From a virus: 58,923 nucleotides of DNA. The notes under the pieces were generated by a model. It was not told the origin of the DNA. It made no database searches and saw nothing but the letters and a program-made list of their open reading frames with translations. Both the position numbers and the translations under genes were made by a program. The stretch lies in the IMG/VR virus record IMGVR_UViG_3300046171_000010, positions 1 through 58,923 of that record. One strand, written 5' to 3'. Positions 28,217-34,884 of this stretch are shown here, piece after piece (position 1 is the stretch's first letter; each line of letters opens with the position of its first letter).

Positions 28217-28392
28217 AACTCCATAGACAGATCTATGCCATACTTTTTCAGTTTCTTTCTGGCCCTAGCGATGTCTATATCCGTAAGATCTTCAGGTTCT
28301 TTGTCGTATGATATAGCCACCAGCGCCACCTCATGGATATACTGGATAGCATCTTCTTCGTTTTCAAAATCGTCTTTGTGTTTGACTTTCAT
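28207..28392 (-). CDS. Hypothetical protein (61 aa), first gene after the structured leader
   Basis: Starts MKVKHKDDFENEEDAIQYIH with an AAGGGT ribosome site. Acidic and helical throughout, no motif recognised. It is the first gene downstream of a terminator-like hairpin and the structured RNA region, and overlaps the SNF2 helicase start by 10 bases, so it is translationally coupled to the helicase. Confidence 0.6.
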   Translation of the reverse strand: MKVKHKDDFENEEDAIQYIHEVALVAISYDKEPEDLTDIDIARARKKLKKYGIDLSMELWK

Positions 28393-28408
28393 TTATCACC
28401 CTTCATGC

Positions 28409-28441
28409 AAAAAAGCGCGAAGTGGGTGTCCACTACACGCG
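28409..28441 (-). terminator. Terminator-like hairpin just upstream of the helicase operon
   Basis: On the minus strand CGCG (28441-28438) pairs with CGCG (28419-28416), enclosing a further AGTGG/CCACT stem, and is followed by C and TTTTTT (28414-28409). It ends 17 bases before the ATG at 28392. Placed between the RNA structures and the coding region, it could be the 3' end of a separate small RNA or an attenuator for the helicase operon. Confidence 0.6.
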
Positions 28442-28461
28442 GTTAAAAAATGGGGCAGGGC

Positions 28462-28644
28462 AACAGGGTTAGCCTGTTCCGAGCATCCGGCTGAGACCCC
28501 TTATCACTAAAGGGTCATACCCCGAAAAGCCCCGCCTTTTGGCGCACGGACGGGAACGTGCTGTTTCAGGGATGGAGTTCCCTTGCCAACTCCGCCTTTG
28601 GGCACGAGGACGGAAACTCGCAAGGAGGGAGTGTGTAGTCTCCC
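28462..28644 (-). ncRNA. Structured RNA region with tandem covarying motif
   Basis: Two copies of one RNA fold, on the minus strand. Copy B (28625-28581): closing stem CCUUGC/GCAAGG, stem CGAG/CUCG with loop UUUCCGUC, then GCC-CAAA-GGC. Copy A (28571-28520): closing stem CCCUGAAA/UUUCGGGG, stem GCACG/CGUGC with loop UUCCCGUC, then GCC-AAAA-GGC. Stem sequences differ but pairing is kept, while loops are nearly identical. Loop CCGUC could pair with the following GGCGG as a pseudoknot. Further hairpins lie at 28627-28644, 28495-28516 and 28462-28478. Three stems need U-G pairs that would be C-A mismatches on the plus strand, so the RNA is minus-strand. No named family is recognised. Confidence 0.65.
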
Positions 28645-28649
28645 TGCCC

Positions 28650-28681
28650 AAAAAAGTCCCAGCTTCGACCACACGGCTGGG
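28650..28681 (-). terminator. Rho-independent terminator after the polymerase/nuclease operon
   Basis: Minus-strand hairpin CCCAGC (28681-28676) / GCTGGG (28663-28658), 12-base loop, then AC and TTTTTT (28655-28650). It lies 28 bases after the stop of the small membrane protein gene and directly before the structured RNA region. Confidence 0.75.
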
Positions 28682-28709
28682 GCGTGCCAACAGGCAGGAA
28701 TGCCTCGGT

Positions 28710-28811
28710 CTAATACATCATCATCAAAGTGAGAAGAAAAGACAGTAGATAGATCGTCATAATTATACCTACGCCGATCAGTATGCCTGTCTTCACCTCA
28801 TCCTTACTCAC
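28710..28811 (-). CDS. Tiny single-span membrane protein (33 aa)
   Basis: GTG start overlapping the stop of the upstream gene (GTGA), after a run of purines. Product: MSKDEVKTG followed by an uninterrupted hydrophobic helix (ILIGVGIIMTIYLLSFLLTL) and MMMY. The overlap only makes sense if the upstream HNH-like gene is read in its +1 frame, which supports both. Function unknown; single-span phage peptides often act on host membrane proteins or as small toxins. Confidence 0.5.
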   Translation of the reverse strand: MSKDEVKTGILIGVGIIMTIYLLSFLLTLMMMY

Positions 28812-29084
28812 CTACGTCTTGGTCTTTGTCCGTTACGGCTGCGGTTAGCACTCTTGCTCTCTATCCGCACGCCGTCTTTGTTGCTGCCACCCTTTACTCA
28901 GCATCTTGTTGTGACTGACATCCTTACCCTCACGCTTGTCAGCTTTGCCATTCTTGTTAGCATCGCGTCCAGCCTTATCCATAGCACGCCGTGCACGCTG
29001 CCGCTCCATCCTAGCTTCGTGTGCGGGACTGCCAACTGGCGGGTTCTTCTGCTTCTTACGATCCGCTTTGTTCTTGTACGGCAT
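28808..29084 (-). CDS. HNH-like small phage protein, interrupted by an apparent +1 frameshift
   Basis: The zero frame gives 79 residues from MPYKNKADRKKQ to a stop at 28845. At AAA-GGG-T (28895-28889) the +1 frame instead continues GGSNKDGVRIESKSANRSRN and stops at 28808. Joined, the 91-residue product contains GKDVSHNKMLSKGGSN-DGVR-ES-SANRSR. I know this arrangement from small HNH/His-Me finger-type phage proteins (DVHHxDGNP-NN-SNLR-MSK-NRS). The frame thus switches in the middle of the conserved core, either by recoding, mutation or a base-call error. Catalytic status is uncertain, as only one clear His (Ser-His-Asn) is present. Confidence 0.6.
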
Positions 29085-29755
29085 CAGTTCTTTCCGTTAT
29101 GTGGGCACTCCAACACAGGGCACCATGCTTTGCACAATCCACTGGGGTTGGGATTCCACGTATCGTTCTCAAAAGCTGTCTCCATGTCGCTGTACTTACC
29201 CAGCCACTTAGTCCACAACTTCTCCTCTTCCTTTATGGTGTAGCGATCTCGTATCAGATCATTACTTACCACAAACAATAGCCCAGCCCGAACAGTCTCC
29301 ACTTCGGGGTAGTGCTTAAAAGCCGCTAGAGCCATAAGTTCTAACTGGCCTTTATCAGCGTATCTTGCCGACTTTCCTGTCTTGTAGTCAATAACCCAAG
29401 CTAATTTTTCTTCATTATTTAGTATCAATAAGTCTGCGATACCACGAAACCACACGTCACGAGCAAAGAAGCTACATGCTTCTAGGTCTTCGGTCAGCCC
29501 CATCTTGATCTCGCATAGCTTCTCGCCTTTCTTGGCGTTCAGTGCATCTAACATACCCTGTGCGTAGCTGAACCGTGGGTCAAGTTCACCACCGTCGCGG
29601 ATGTATTCTTCCGCAGCTTCGTGAAAAGCTGTTCCATACAATGTAGCCTTAGACTCCTTGAACGGGTACTGCTTGAGCACCTTCTCATGGTAGAACTGCT
29701 TAGGGCATTGCTGGAATGCCTTAATCTTACTGAACGACCACGGCGCTACGCTCAT
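29084..29755 (-). CDS. PD-(D/E)XK exonuclease, Cas4/RecB-like (223 aa)
   Basis: Family motifs in order: FQQCPKQFYHEKVL near the N-terminus, GTAFHEAAEEY (motif His), FRGIADLLIL (Asp), VIDYKTGK (D-x-K core) and QLELMALAAF (QxxxY-like). The C-terminus holds CKAWCPVLECPHN; with Cys16 this gives four cysteines, the arrangement that binds a 4Fe-4S cluster in Cas4/AddB-type nucleases. Probably a 5' exonuclease for recombination or DNA processing beside the polymerase. Starts in a 4-base overlap with the previous gene. Confidence 0.85.
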   Translation of the reverse strand: MSVAPWSFSKIKAFQQCPKQFYHEKVLKQYPFKESKATLYGTAFHEAAEEYIRDGGELDPRFSYAQGMLDALNAKKGEKLCEIKMGLTEDLEACSFFARDVWFRGIADLLILNNEEKLAWVIDYKTGKSARYADKGQLELMALAAFKHYPEVETVRAGLLFVVSNDLIRDRYTIKEEEKLWTKWLGKYSDMETAFENDTWNPNPSGLCKAWCPVLECPHNGKN

Positions 29756-30117
29756 GTTTCATTAGGCCAAAGTCGGCTACCTGATGGTTCATCGTCCCAA
29801 CTCATGTAGGTAGTCCCTTTGTGTTGGAGTATTAACAGATCAGGCACCCTACAAGAGTGTTCGCAGTTAAAACTAATCCGTATGCCATCTCTTCTTTCGG
29901 AAGGGTTCAGTACGCCAGCGTGCAATCTGGTGTGCACCATGCACTCTCCGTCTGGAGTAACTAAAAATCCTTGGCTATCCTCTCGTCTGCTATCAAAGGG
30001 GTTATGGTAAACCCCCACGGCTTGTTGATGTAAGTTATCGTTGCGGCAAATAGGGCACAGTACACGGTGTTCAAAAGGATCTGACGTTAGTTCCACGTCA
30101 CCGTCGTGGTAACTCAT
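29752..30117 (-). CDS. Zinc-ribbon-like hypothetical protein (121 aa)
   Basis: RVLCPICRND (C-x2-C) near residue 20 and NCEHSCRVPD near 85 provide a likely zinc site, separated by a hydrophilic region with GECMVHTRLHAG. It ends LWPNET. The four-cysteine layout suits a small nucleic-acid-binding protein. It is translationally coupled to the DNA polymerase upstream and the nuclease downstream. Confidence 0.55.
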   Translation of the reverse strand: MSYHDGDVELTSDPFEHRVLCPICRNDNLHQQAVGVYHNPFDSRREDSQGFLVTPDGECMVHTRLHAGVLNPSERRDGIRISFNCEHSCRVPDLLILQHKGTTYMSWDDEPSGSRLWPNET

Positions 30118-31949
30118 TATTCACAGTCTCCATATGCTTTAGCCATACCGCTCTCACACTCCAGCGGCAATCCCTTCGCCCACTTGGGCACGTATCTCAT
30201 ACACTTCTCGACGTACTTCTGGGCCTCTTCTGCTTCAGACTCAGGCACACATGCGATAACTGAGTCGTGCACTGTCAACACCGCTCGGTACTTGTTGTTT
30301 ATCAGCAACATCTGATCGCCTATCACACAACGTGCTAACGCTTGGCAGACGTTCTCTATCACCTTACCACCGTAGATCCGCGTCCGACCTTTGCGTGTCT
30401 TGTAGCTGTACTCTGTCCCCTGCGAGTTCTGCTCTCCCTTGAGATCCTCATAACGCATTAGGAGCTTAGACGGTAGACGTATAGCTTCCCGGTTTCCTAT
30501 AACTTCGATCACATCTTTCTTACCAAACTGGTAAGTGTCACCGTTCGCCATACGGCTAACCATGTTCTGAGCTTCGCGCCACACATGACTAATCTTCCAG
30601 TTCGCATCACGGTATATGTTAATGATGCGTCTTGCCTCATCCAAATCTATTTCAGTTCCAAACGATTTCAATTGTGCTTGGAATTTCAACGCGCCCATGC
30701 CGTACCCAGCACCGAGGATCGTGGTCTTGCCAACGAACCGCTGGTCTTTAGACACTTGGTCTTCTTGTATACCGTAGATCCGTGCCGCCATCTTGACGTA
30801 CACATCCTCTTTCTTACGGAATGCGTTTGTCAGGTCAGTCTGCCCCGCAAACCACGCCAGCACCCTCGCTTCAATCTGCGACGAGTCACAGTCTATGAGT
30901 GTGTATCCGTCAGGCGCGACGATGCTTCTCTTTAACATCTTACCGTTAGGCCCACGGCTGGGTAGATTTTGCAGGTTGATCTTGTCATCCCCGCCCCACC
31001 TGCCAGTGTGTGCCGCATAGTACCGCACAGGAACCGGCAGAGTGCCGCGACTTGAGATGTCGATGAACCGTTGCGTACGAGTCTCTTCCAGTGTGCTCTT
31101 GTTACCTAACCTCGCAGCCACTAACGCTTGTACGTTAGGGTTACTGTGCGTTGCAAGGCTCTTGAAACCTTCGTCGGTCTTAGCGAATGCGTAGGCTTCT
31201 TTGCCTGTGGTAGGGCTGACTTTGGTAGGCGGCTCGACACCTTTAGACCTGAGTAGCTCGGCAAACTTGTCGTTACTCATCAGCTCTTTCTTGTCGGTCA
31301 CGCCAGCATCAGATAACAACTTATCCTTATGCTTCTTGATCTCTTGCAGATGCTCTTGCAGTAAACACGAATCTAGTTCTAACAGCGGATGTATGAACAT
31401 ACGCAGCGTGCAGTCGATGATCTTGAGTTCCTTCTTAGGGAATCCCTGCTTCAAGAACCTGCTGAACAGTCTGTAGGTAAGCTCCACGTCGTTGATGCAG
31501 TAGTCACCGTAACTGTCTAACTCGTCATCAGTAAAGTCTTCGCGGCGTTTGTCTAGCGCGTTGAGTATCTCAGTGCCTTTAACACCTATATTGTATCTCT
31601 CCGCAAGTGCCTTGAGACTTCCACTAACCTCCACCCCATGTAAAGCACGGGCAATACACAGAGTATCAGCCCAAACGCGAGGACGAATATCAAAGAGCCA
31701 AGACAATATAGCGCCATCGAACATAGTGTTGTGAGCCAGTACCATGCTGTCGGCCCAGTTGAACTCGTCAAGGTACCCTTGAAGTTCCTCGCGTGTTCCA
31801 GAAGCCCATTCGGTAGCGCCATTGTTTACCTTTACCCCTACACCCACGATCTCGAAACGAGGGTCGCGGATGTATTCTTCGGTTGTCATTTTGGTCAGTG
31901 AGAAGTCCTTACTGTAGAACGTCTCAAAGTCCAAGGTTATAAGATCCAC
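30117..31949 (-). CDS. polA: Family A DNA polymerase with 3'-5' exonuclease domain (610 aa)
   Basis: Exonuclease motifs: LDFETF (Asp7, Glu9), NTMFDGA (Asp78) and YCINDVELTYR (Asp154). Polymerase motif A is IDCDSSQIEAR (Asp355), motif B RFVGKTTILGAGYG (Arg404, Lys408, Tyr416) and motif C VHDSV (His561, Asp562). The residue equivalent to E. coli Phe762 is Leu412, the variant linked in published phage surveys with slower, more accurate polymerases and often temperate lifestyles. Motif C has Ser where most family A enzymes have Glu (HDE). GTG start with GGAGG upstream. This is the phage replicative polymerase. Confidence 0.92.
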   Translation of the reverse strand: MDLITLDFETFYSKDFSLTKMTTEEYIRDPRFEIVGVGVKVNNGATEWASGTREELQGYLDEFNWADSMVLAHNTMFDGAILSWLFDIRPRVWADTLCIARALHGVEVSGSLKALAERYNIGVKGTEILNALDKRREDFTDDELDSYGDYCINDVELTYRLFSRFLKQGFPKKELKIIDCTLRMFIHPLLELDSCLLQEHLQEIKKHKDKLLSDAGVTDKKELMSNDKFAELLRSKGVEPPTKVSPTTGKEAYAFAKTDEGFKSLATHSNPNVQALVAARLGNKSTLEETRTQRFIDISSRGTLPVPVRYYAAHTGRWGGDDKINLQNLPSRGPNGKMLKRSIVAPDGYTLIDCDSSQIEARVLAWFAGQTDLTNAFRKKEDVYVKMAARIYGIQEDQVSKDQRFVGKTTILGAGYGMGALKFQAQLKSFGTEIDLDEARRIINIYRDANWKISHVWREAQNMVSRMANGDTYQFGKKDVIEVIGNREAIRLPSKLLMRYEDLKGEQNSQGTEYSYKTRKGRTRIYGGKVIENVCQALARCVIGDQMLLINNKYRAVLTVHDSVIACVPESEAEEAQKYVEKCMRYVPKWAKGLPLECESGMAKAYGDCE

Positions 31950-32228
31950 CTACTCTATCCTCCACACTCGAATCACGCCTTCATCAGCCATAACGCGCTG
32001 CGATGTTTTTTGCCCAGCTTTTTTTGCCTTGGTTATGAGAGACTGCGCTTCGAGCGAATAAGAAGACCGTTTGTCCTTTCCCGTAGTTTTTGCAACGAAC
32101 TCAAGGGCTACGCTGTCGCCTACCTCCCACGATTCGATAATCTTGTTGAGGTGTTTGTGCTTGCTGTTCTGTTTGTTGACCCTGCCCTTCGGCGGTATCG
32201 GCACATTCTTATCAATCTTTGTCTCCAC
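31950..32228 (-). CDS. Hypothetical basic protein upstream of the polymerase (92 aa)
   Basis: Starts METKIDKNVPIPPKGRVNKQ, then ESWEVGDSVALEFVAKTTGK and SYSLEAQSLITKAKKAGQKT, ending RVMADEGVIRVWRIE. The pattern (VGDSV, then a basic helix and V-RVWR-E) is common in small proteins preceding phage polymerases or at replication forks, with no established function. Confidence 0.55.
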   Translation of the reverse strand: METKIDKNVPIPPKGRVNKQNSKHKHLNKIIESWEVGDSVALEFVAKTTGKDKRSSYSLEAQSLITKAKKAGQKTSQRVMADEGVIRVWRIE

Positions 32229-32419
32229 TACACTTGCTCCCTCTCAGATATAGCCGTAACAATTTTATTCGTAGTGGTAGGTATGCGAACAATCGTGCCG
32301 CGATCATCTATGGCTTGGTACTGCGCTTCCTCTTCGTTCTTCGCTTTCACCGCCACTTGCGTCGAAACAGTTTCTTCGACAGTCACATAAAACAATTTAA
32401 GATCTGTACCTTCAGACAT
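32228..32419 (-). CDS. Hypothetical protein (63 aa)
   Basis: A 63-residue beta-alpha protein, LKLFYVTVEETVSTQVAVKA and AKNEEEAQYQAID, a pattern like small DpnD/PcfM-type or repeat-half folds. Its start follows the upstream stop by one base, and its stop overlaps the next start. No function is assigned. Confidence 0.5.
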   Translation of the reverse strand: MSEGTDLKLFYVTVEETVSTQVAVKAKNEEEAQYQAIDDRGTIVRIPTTTNKIVTAISEREQV

Positions 32420-32420
32420 A

Positions 32421-33137
32421 TCAACCTCCTAGTCGCCTGATCTCAGCGTCGATGTAAAACTTGATCTTCTTCGCATCGCGTAGCTCATCGCTATGAGATG
32501 CTTCGCCCATACGATAGCACGCACGAAATATCTCACCGATCTGCGAGTTCATGTTCTTATGAGAGATTAAGTCCTGTAACTCCTGCGCTCCAGCAGGTAA
32601 CTCGTAATAGGATGCAGTGCTACCGTCACTCCGGCCTGCCAACGTCTGCATTATCGGTGCCTGTTGTGCATTGTCCGCCAGCCATACATCCGATAGCGGT
32701 GTTTCATGTACCTGTGGTTTTGGAATGTAGTCCTTGGATCTAACCACAGGAGTTGTTACACGCTCAAAGCCTAGTTCTGACAACGCAGTAGCCAGCTCTT
32801 CCATGCTCATACTGGGGTTAGTCACCACGTCCAACACTTCATCTTCCTTGTCAGCAGGAACTTCAACCTGCAACGACTCCACTTTGGGTGGAGTTTTTTG
32901 GTGAGGCTCTGGTGCCATTCCTTGAGTAGCGTCAAACTTAGCCAGCGGCAACATCGCTTCCACACCGTTCTTCGCTATGTCACTTTTCGCTTCCCACGCT
33001 ACGTTGTATGACGTACCACACGCATCTGCACCCATACGCACCGTAGCGTCAGGATTACGCAGAAAAAATCGTAAGCACTTGAGTGCTTTGCTCGGCCCCT
33101 TGCTAAACATCCTATATTCACTTGGCAATCTAGCCAT
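32421..33137 (-). CDS. Hypothetical protein with DUF3310-like C-terminus (238 aa)
   Basis: The N-terminal 65 residues are helical (SKALKCLRFFLRNPDATVRM, with GTSYNVAWEAKSDI resembling an HTH). A long linker follows, and the last 50 residues (LQDLISHKNMNSQIGEIFRA, then CYRMGEASHSDELRDAKKIK) match the general DUF3310 pattern: a helix, GN-IKY-like centre, Asp-Leu-x-Lys-Ala-x-x-Tyr. DUF3310 proteins are common in phage replication clusters with unknown activity. Fusion to an N-terminal DNA-binding-like segment is notable. Confidence 0.5.
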   Translation of the reverse strand: MARLPSEYRMFSKGPSKALKCLRFFLRNPDATVRMGADACGTSYNVAWEAKSDIAKNGVEAMLPLAKFDATQGMAPEPHQKTPPKVESLQVEVPADKEDEVLDVVTNPSMSMEELATALSELGFERVTTPVVRSKDYIPKPQVHETPLSDVWLADNAQQAPIMQTLAGRSDGSTASYYELPAGAQELQDLISHKNMNSQIGEIFRACYRMGEASHSDELRDAKKIKFYIDAEIRRLGG

Positions 33138-33152
33138 CTCGGTCTCCTTTTG

Positions 33153-33476
33153 TTAAAAATCGAACGTCATCTGACGCTCATCCACTTCCCTTTCATTGAG
33201 GATGTCTGCCACTGTGTGCAGGTTGTCCTCGTTCACTACAGCAGCGATTCCACCCGCCGCTCTAATCTGGTTTATGTTCATGTCTTGCAGTGGCGTTGTC
33301 TTCCCCTTACCCGCCTTGCACTCAATACCAAAGAACTTACCGTTGTAGCACCCCACTATGTCCGGTACACCACTCCTACCGTAGCCTCCGGTCACAGGAT
33401 AGAAGTAGTAAACACCTAACTTCTTTAGTGCTTCAGCCACCTTCTTCTTTACCTTTGCCTCTGGCGTCATTGCCAT
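33153..33476 (-). CDS. VRR-NUC domain nuclease (107 aa)
   Basis: Nearly the whole protein is a VRR-NUC domain of the PD-(D/E)XK superfamily: EAKVKKKVAEALKKLGVYYF, then GGYGRSGVPDIVGCYNGKFF (Asp of the PD motif), GIECKAGKGKTTPLQ (Glu-x-Lys) and QINQIRAAGG-like helix, ending AVVNEDNLHTVADIL. Stand-alone versions are Holliday-junction-type or flap endonucleases in phages, usually beside SNF2 helicases and polymerases, as here. Confidence 0.85.
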   Translation of the reverse strand: MAMTPEAKVKKKVAEALKKLGVYYFYPVTGGYGRSGVPDIVGCYNGKFFGIECKAGKGKTTPLQDMNINQIRAAGGIAAVVNEDNLHTVADILNEREVDERQMTFDF

Positions 33477-33681
33477 TACGCATCTCCTTTAACAAGTTAG
33501 TAACACTCGTCGTGAGTTTCTTCATCTCACGTTGGTTAGACGCAATAGCTTTGGACAGAAAAGAAAAGTCTTCACACATCTCGTCTGTCGCCTTTGCCAT
33601 ACGTTCAATCGAACGTAAGCTCATCAGGATTTCTTCAAGGGACTGGTCATCCACCTCAAGCTCCACGCTTATCTTCGCCAT
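33433..33681 (-). CDS. Small coiled-coil protein (82 aa)
   Basis: MAKISVELEVDDQSLEEILM followed by helical heptads (SIERMAKATDEMCEDF, SVTNLLKEM) and a GKGKEEGG tail. GGAG ribosome site. It overlaps the nuclease gene by 44 bases in another frame. Probably an oligomeric accessory; no family is recognised. Confidence 0.5.
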   Translation of the reverse strand: MAKISVELEVDDQSLEEILMSLRSIERMAKATDEMCEDFSFLSKAIASNQREMKKLTTSVTNLLKEMRNGNDARGKGKEEGG

Positions 33682-33715
33682 CTGTTTCTCCTTGGGGACT
33701 GGTATCGGTGACCCG

Positions 33716-34057
33716 TCAAGCGTAAACCCAATAACTATTGTCGCCTGATCGCAACCCCACTCCCTCTATCTCTGGCTGTTGTGGCTTCAACATATTCAGA
33801 ACCGACAACTTGCTCATCAACTCGGTAGGTAAGGTCTCCGCGCCACAATAGATACCTCCATGTGGTAAGTCAATACATTCTGTACCTAAACAAGTCACCT
33901 GCCATATGTCTTTGTTGGGTTCTACCTTTACATGGTAGATGGCCCCTTTATGAGTTAACTTGTTTTGGCTACCTAATGTATCGGCTATATCCTCGATCAT
34001 GCGTAGCGTTTCCATAGGATCGCGCATACGTCGATTGTCCCACCAATTAGCAGACAT
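33716..34057 (-). CDS. Hypothetical protein (113 aa) sharing a C-terminal motif with its neighbour
   Basis: Start chosen at ATG 34057 (MSANWWDNRRMRDP), which overlaps the end of the upstream gene by 11 bases; the frame extends 18 bases further. A middle helix (PMETLRMIEDIADTLG) and beta stretch (YHVKVEPNKDIWQVTC) precede SVLNMLKPQQPEIEGVGLRS and a Trp-Val-Tyr end. The closing block is nearly repeated at the end of the upstream 278-residue protein, so the two probably share a domain. Function unknown. Confidence 0.55.
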   Translation of the reverse strand: MSANWWDNRRMRDPMETLRMIEDIADTLGSQNKLTHKGAIYHVKVEPNKDIWQVTCLGTECIDLPHGGIYCGAETLPTELMSKLSVLNMLKPQQPEIEGVGLRSGDNSYWVYA

Positions 34058-34883
34058 AGAACATATCCTCATCAACCTTCATACCAACACCGCTCACATA
34101 GTCACCCACAGGAGCCATGTTCAGCACGCTGACTTTACCGACCAGATCGCTGTACTTATCGTCCGTGGAGTTTTCCCAGTGGCGTGCTTGCAGAGCATCA
34201 GTCTGTATATAGTTATAGCCGATGTTGTCAATGTGCAGGGTATCCATGAACTGTGTTCCGTTAGGGATCTGCCCGATGTACACAAACGTAGGTTGACCGC
34301 CGATACCTCGCAAGTCTTCTGACTCCTGCATGTAACGTGTCACGTCCAACACTTTAGACTTCACATCCAGATCAGCTATCTGGTGCACCATGTTCTTGAG
34401 CGCGACCAACGCACGCGATTTGCTGGACAGCCCCAGATACTCAGCCCCCTCTTTCACTTTGGACTCGACCTCGCCTATCTGTAAGTCGCGCCCTTTGTCG
34501 TAAGCCTTGGAGTGAATCGAAGCCATCTCACGCACCGACCAAGGTGTTAACGCTGCCGCAGCTTTCTTGACGGCAGTAGCAAGGTTCCCACTCCCGTGCC
34601 TGTAATGCTCTTTGTTATCAGGACGGTACCTTTGGTTCTCAATCGTACGGCTCTGAACCTGCCAGTTGTCAGTATCAAGCAATTTACCCCGTACAAACGG
34701 CTCGTGCGGGTAATAGACATGACAAGAGTTGTGCATGTTTCTACTGAATTGCACGTCACGCATCTTCTTACGCAGTGCCTTTTGAAAGCGTAGCAATTCC
34801 TCGCTGGGGTCTACGTCACGGTCAAATTCATTCATAGCACTGGTACGCACTAAGAACATATCGCTTGGTTTGTGAACCCACAT
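34047..34883 (-). CDS. Hypothetical protein (278 aa)
   Basis: Starts MWVHKPSDMFLVRTSAMNEF. It contains a charged helical centre (SVREMASIHSKAYDKGRDLQ; LVALKNMVHQIADLDVKSKV) and ends with VSVLNMAPVGDYVSGVGMKV-x-MFYVC, paralogous to the end of the next gene product. No enzyme motif is visible. It lies in an unbroken chain of genes after the MoxR/VWA pair, so it may be part of that functional block. Confidence 0.55.
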   Translation of the reverse strand: MWVHKPSDMFLVRTSAMNEFDRDVDPSEELLRFQKALRKKMRDVQFSRNMHNSCHVYYPHEPFVRGKLLDTDNWQVQSRTIENQRYRPDNKEHYRHGSGNLATAVKKAAAALTPWSVREMASIHSKAYDKGRDLQIGEVESKVKEGAEYLGLSSKSRALVALKNMVHQIADLDVKSKVLDVTRYMQESEDLRGIGGQPTFVYIGQIPNGTQFMDTLHIDNIGYNYIQTDALQARHWENSTDDKYSDLVGKVSVLNMAPVGDYVSGVGMKVDEDMFYVC

Positions 34884-34884
34884 A

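Noticed and set aside
28520-28625. Hammerhead, twister or glutamine-riboswitch identity for the tandem RNA
   Set aside because: The diagnostic core sequences of these families (for example CUGAUGA with GAAA, or the twister core) are not present; only a short GACGGAA-like resemblance exists on the opposite strand.
28469-28748. Open frames of 69-73 codons on both strands over the structured RNA
   Set aside because: Arg/Pro-rich, no ribosome sites, they coincide with GC-rich stems, and covariation between the two motif copies supports RNA rather than protein.
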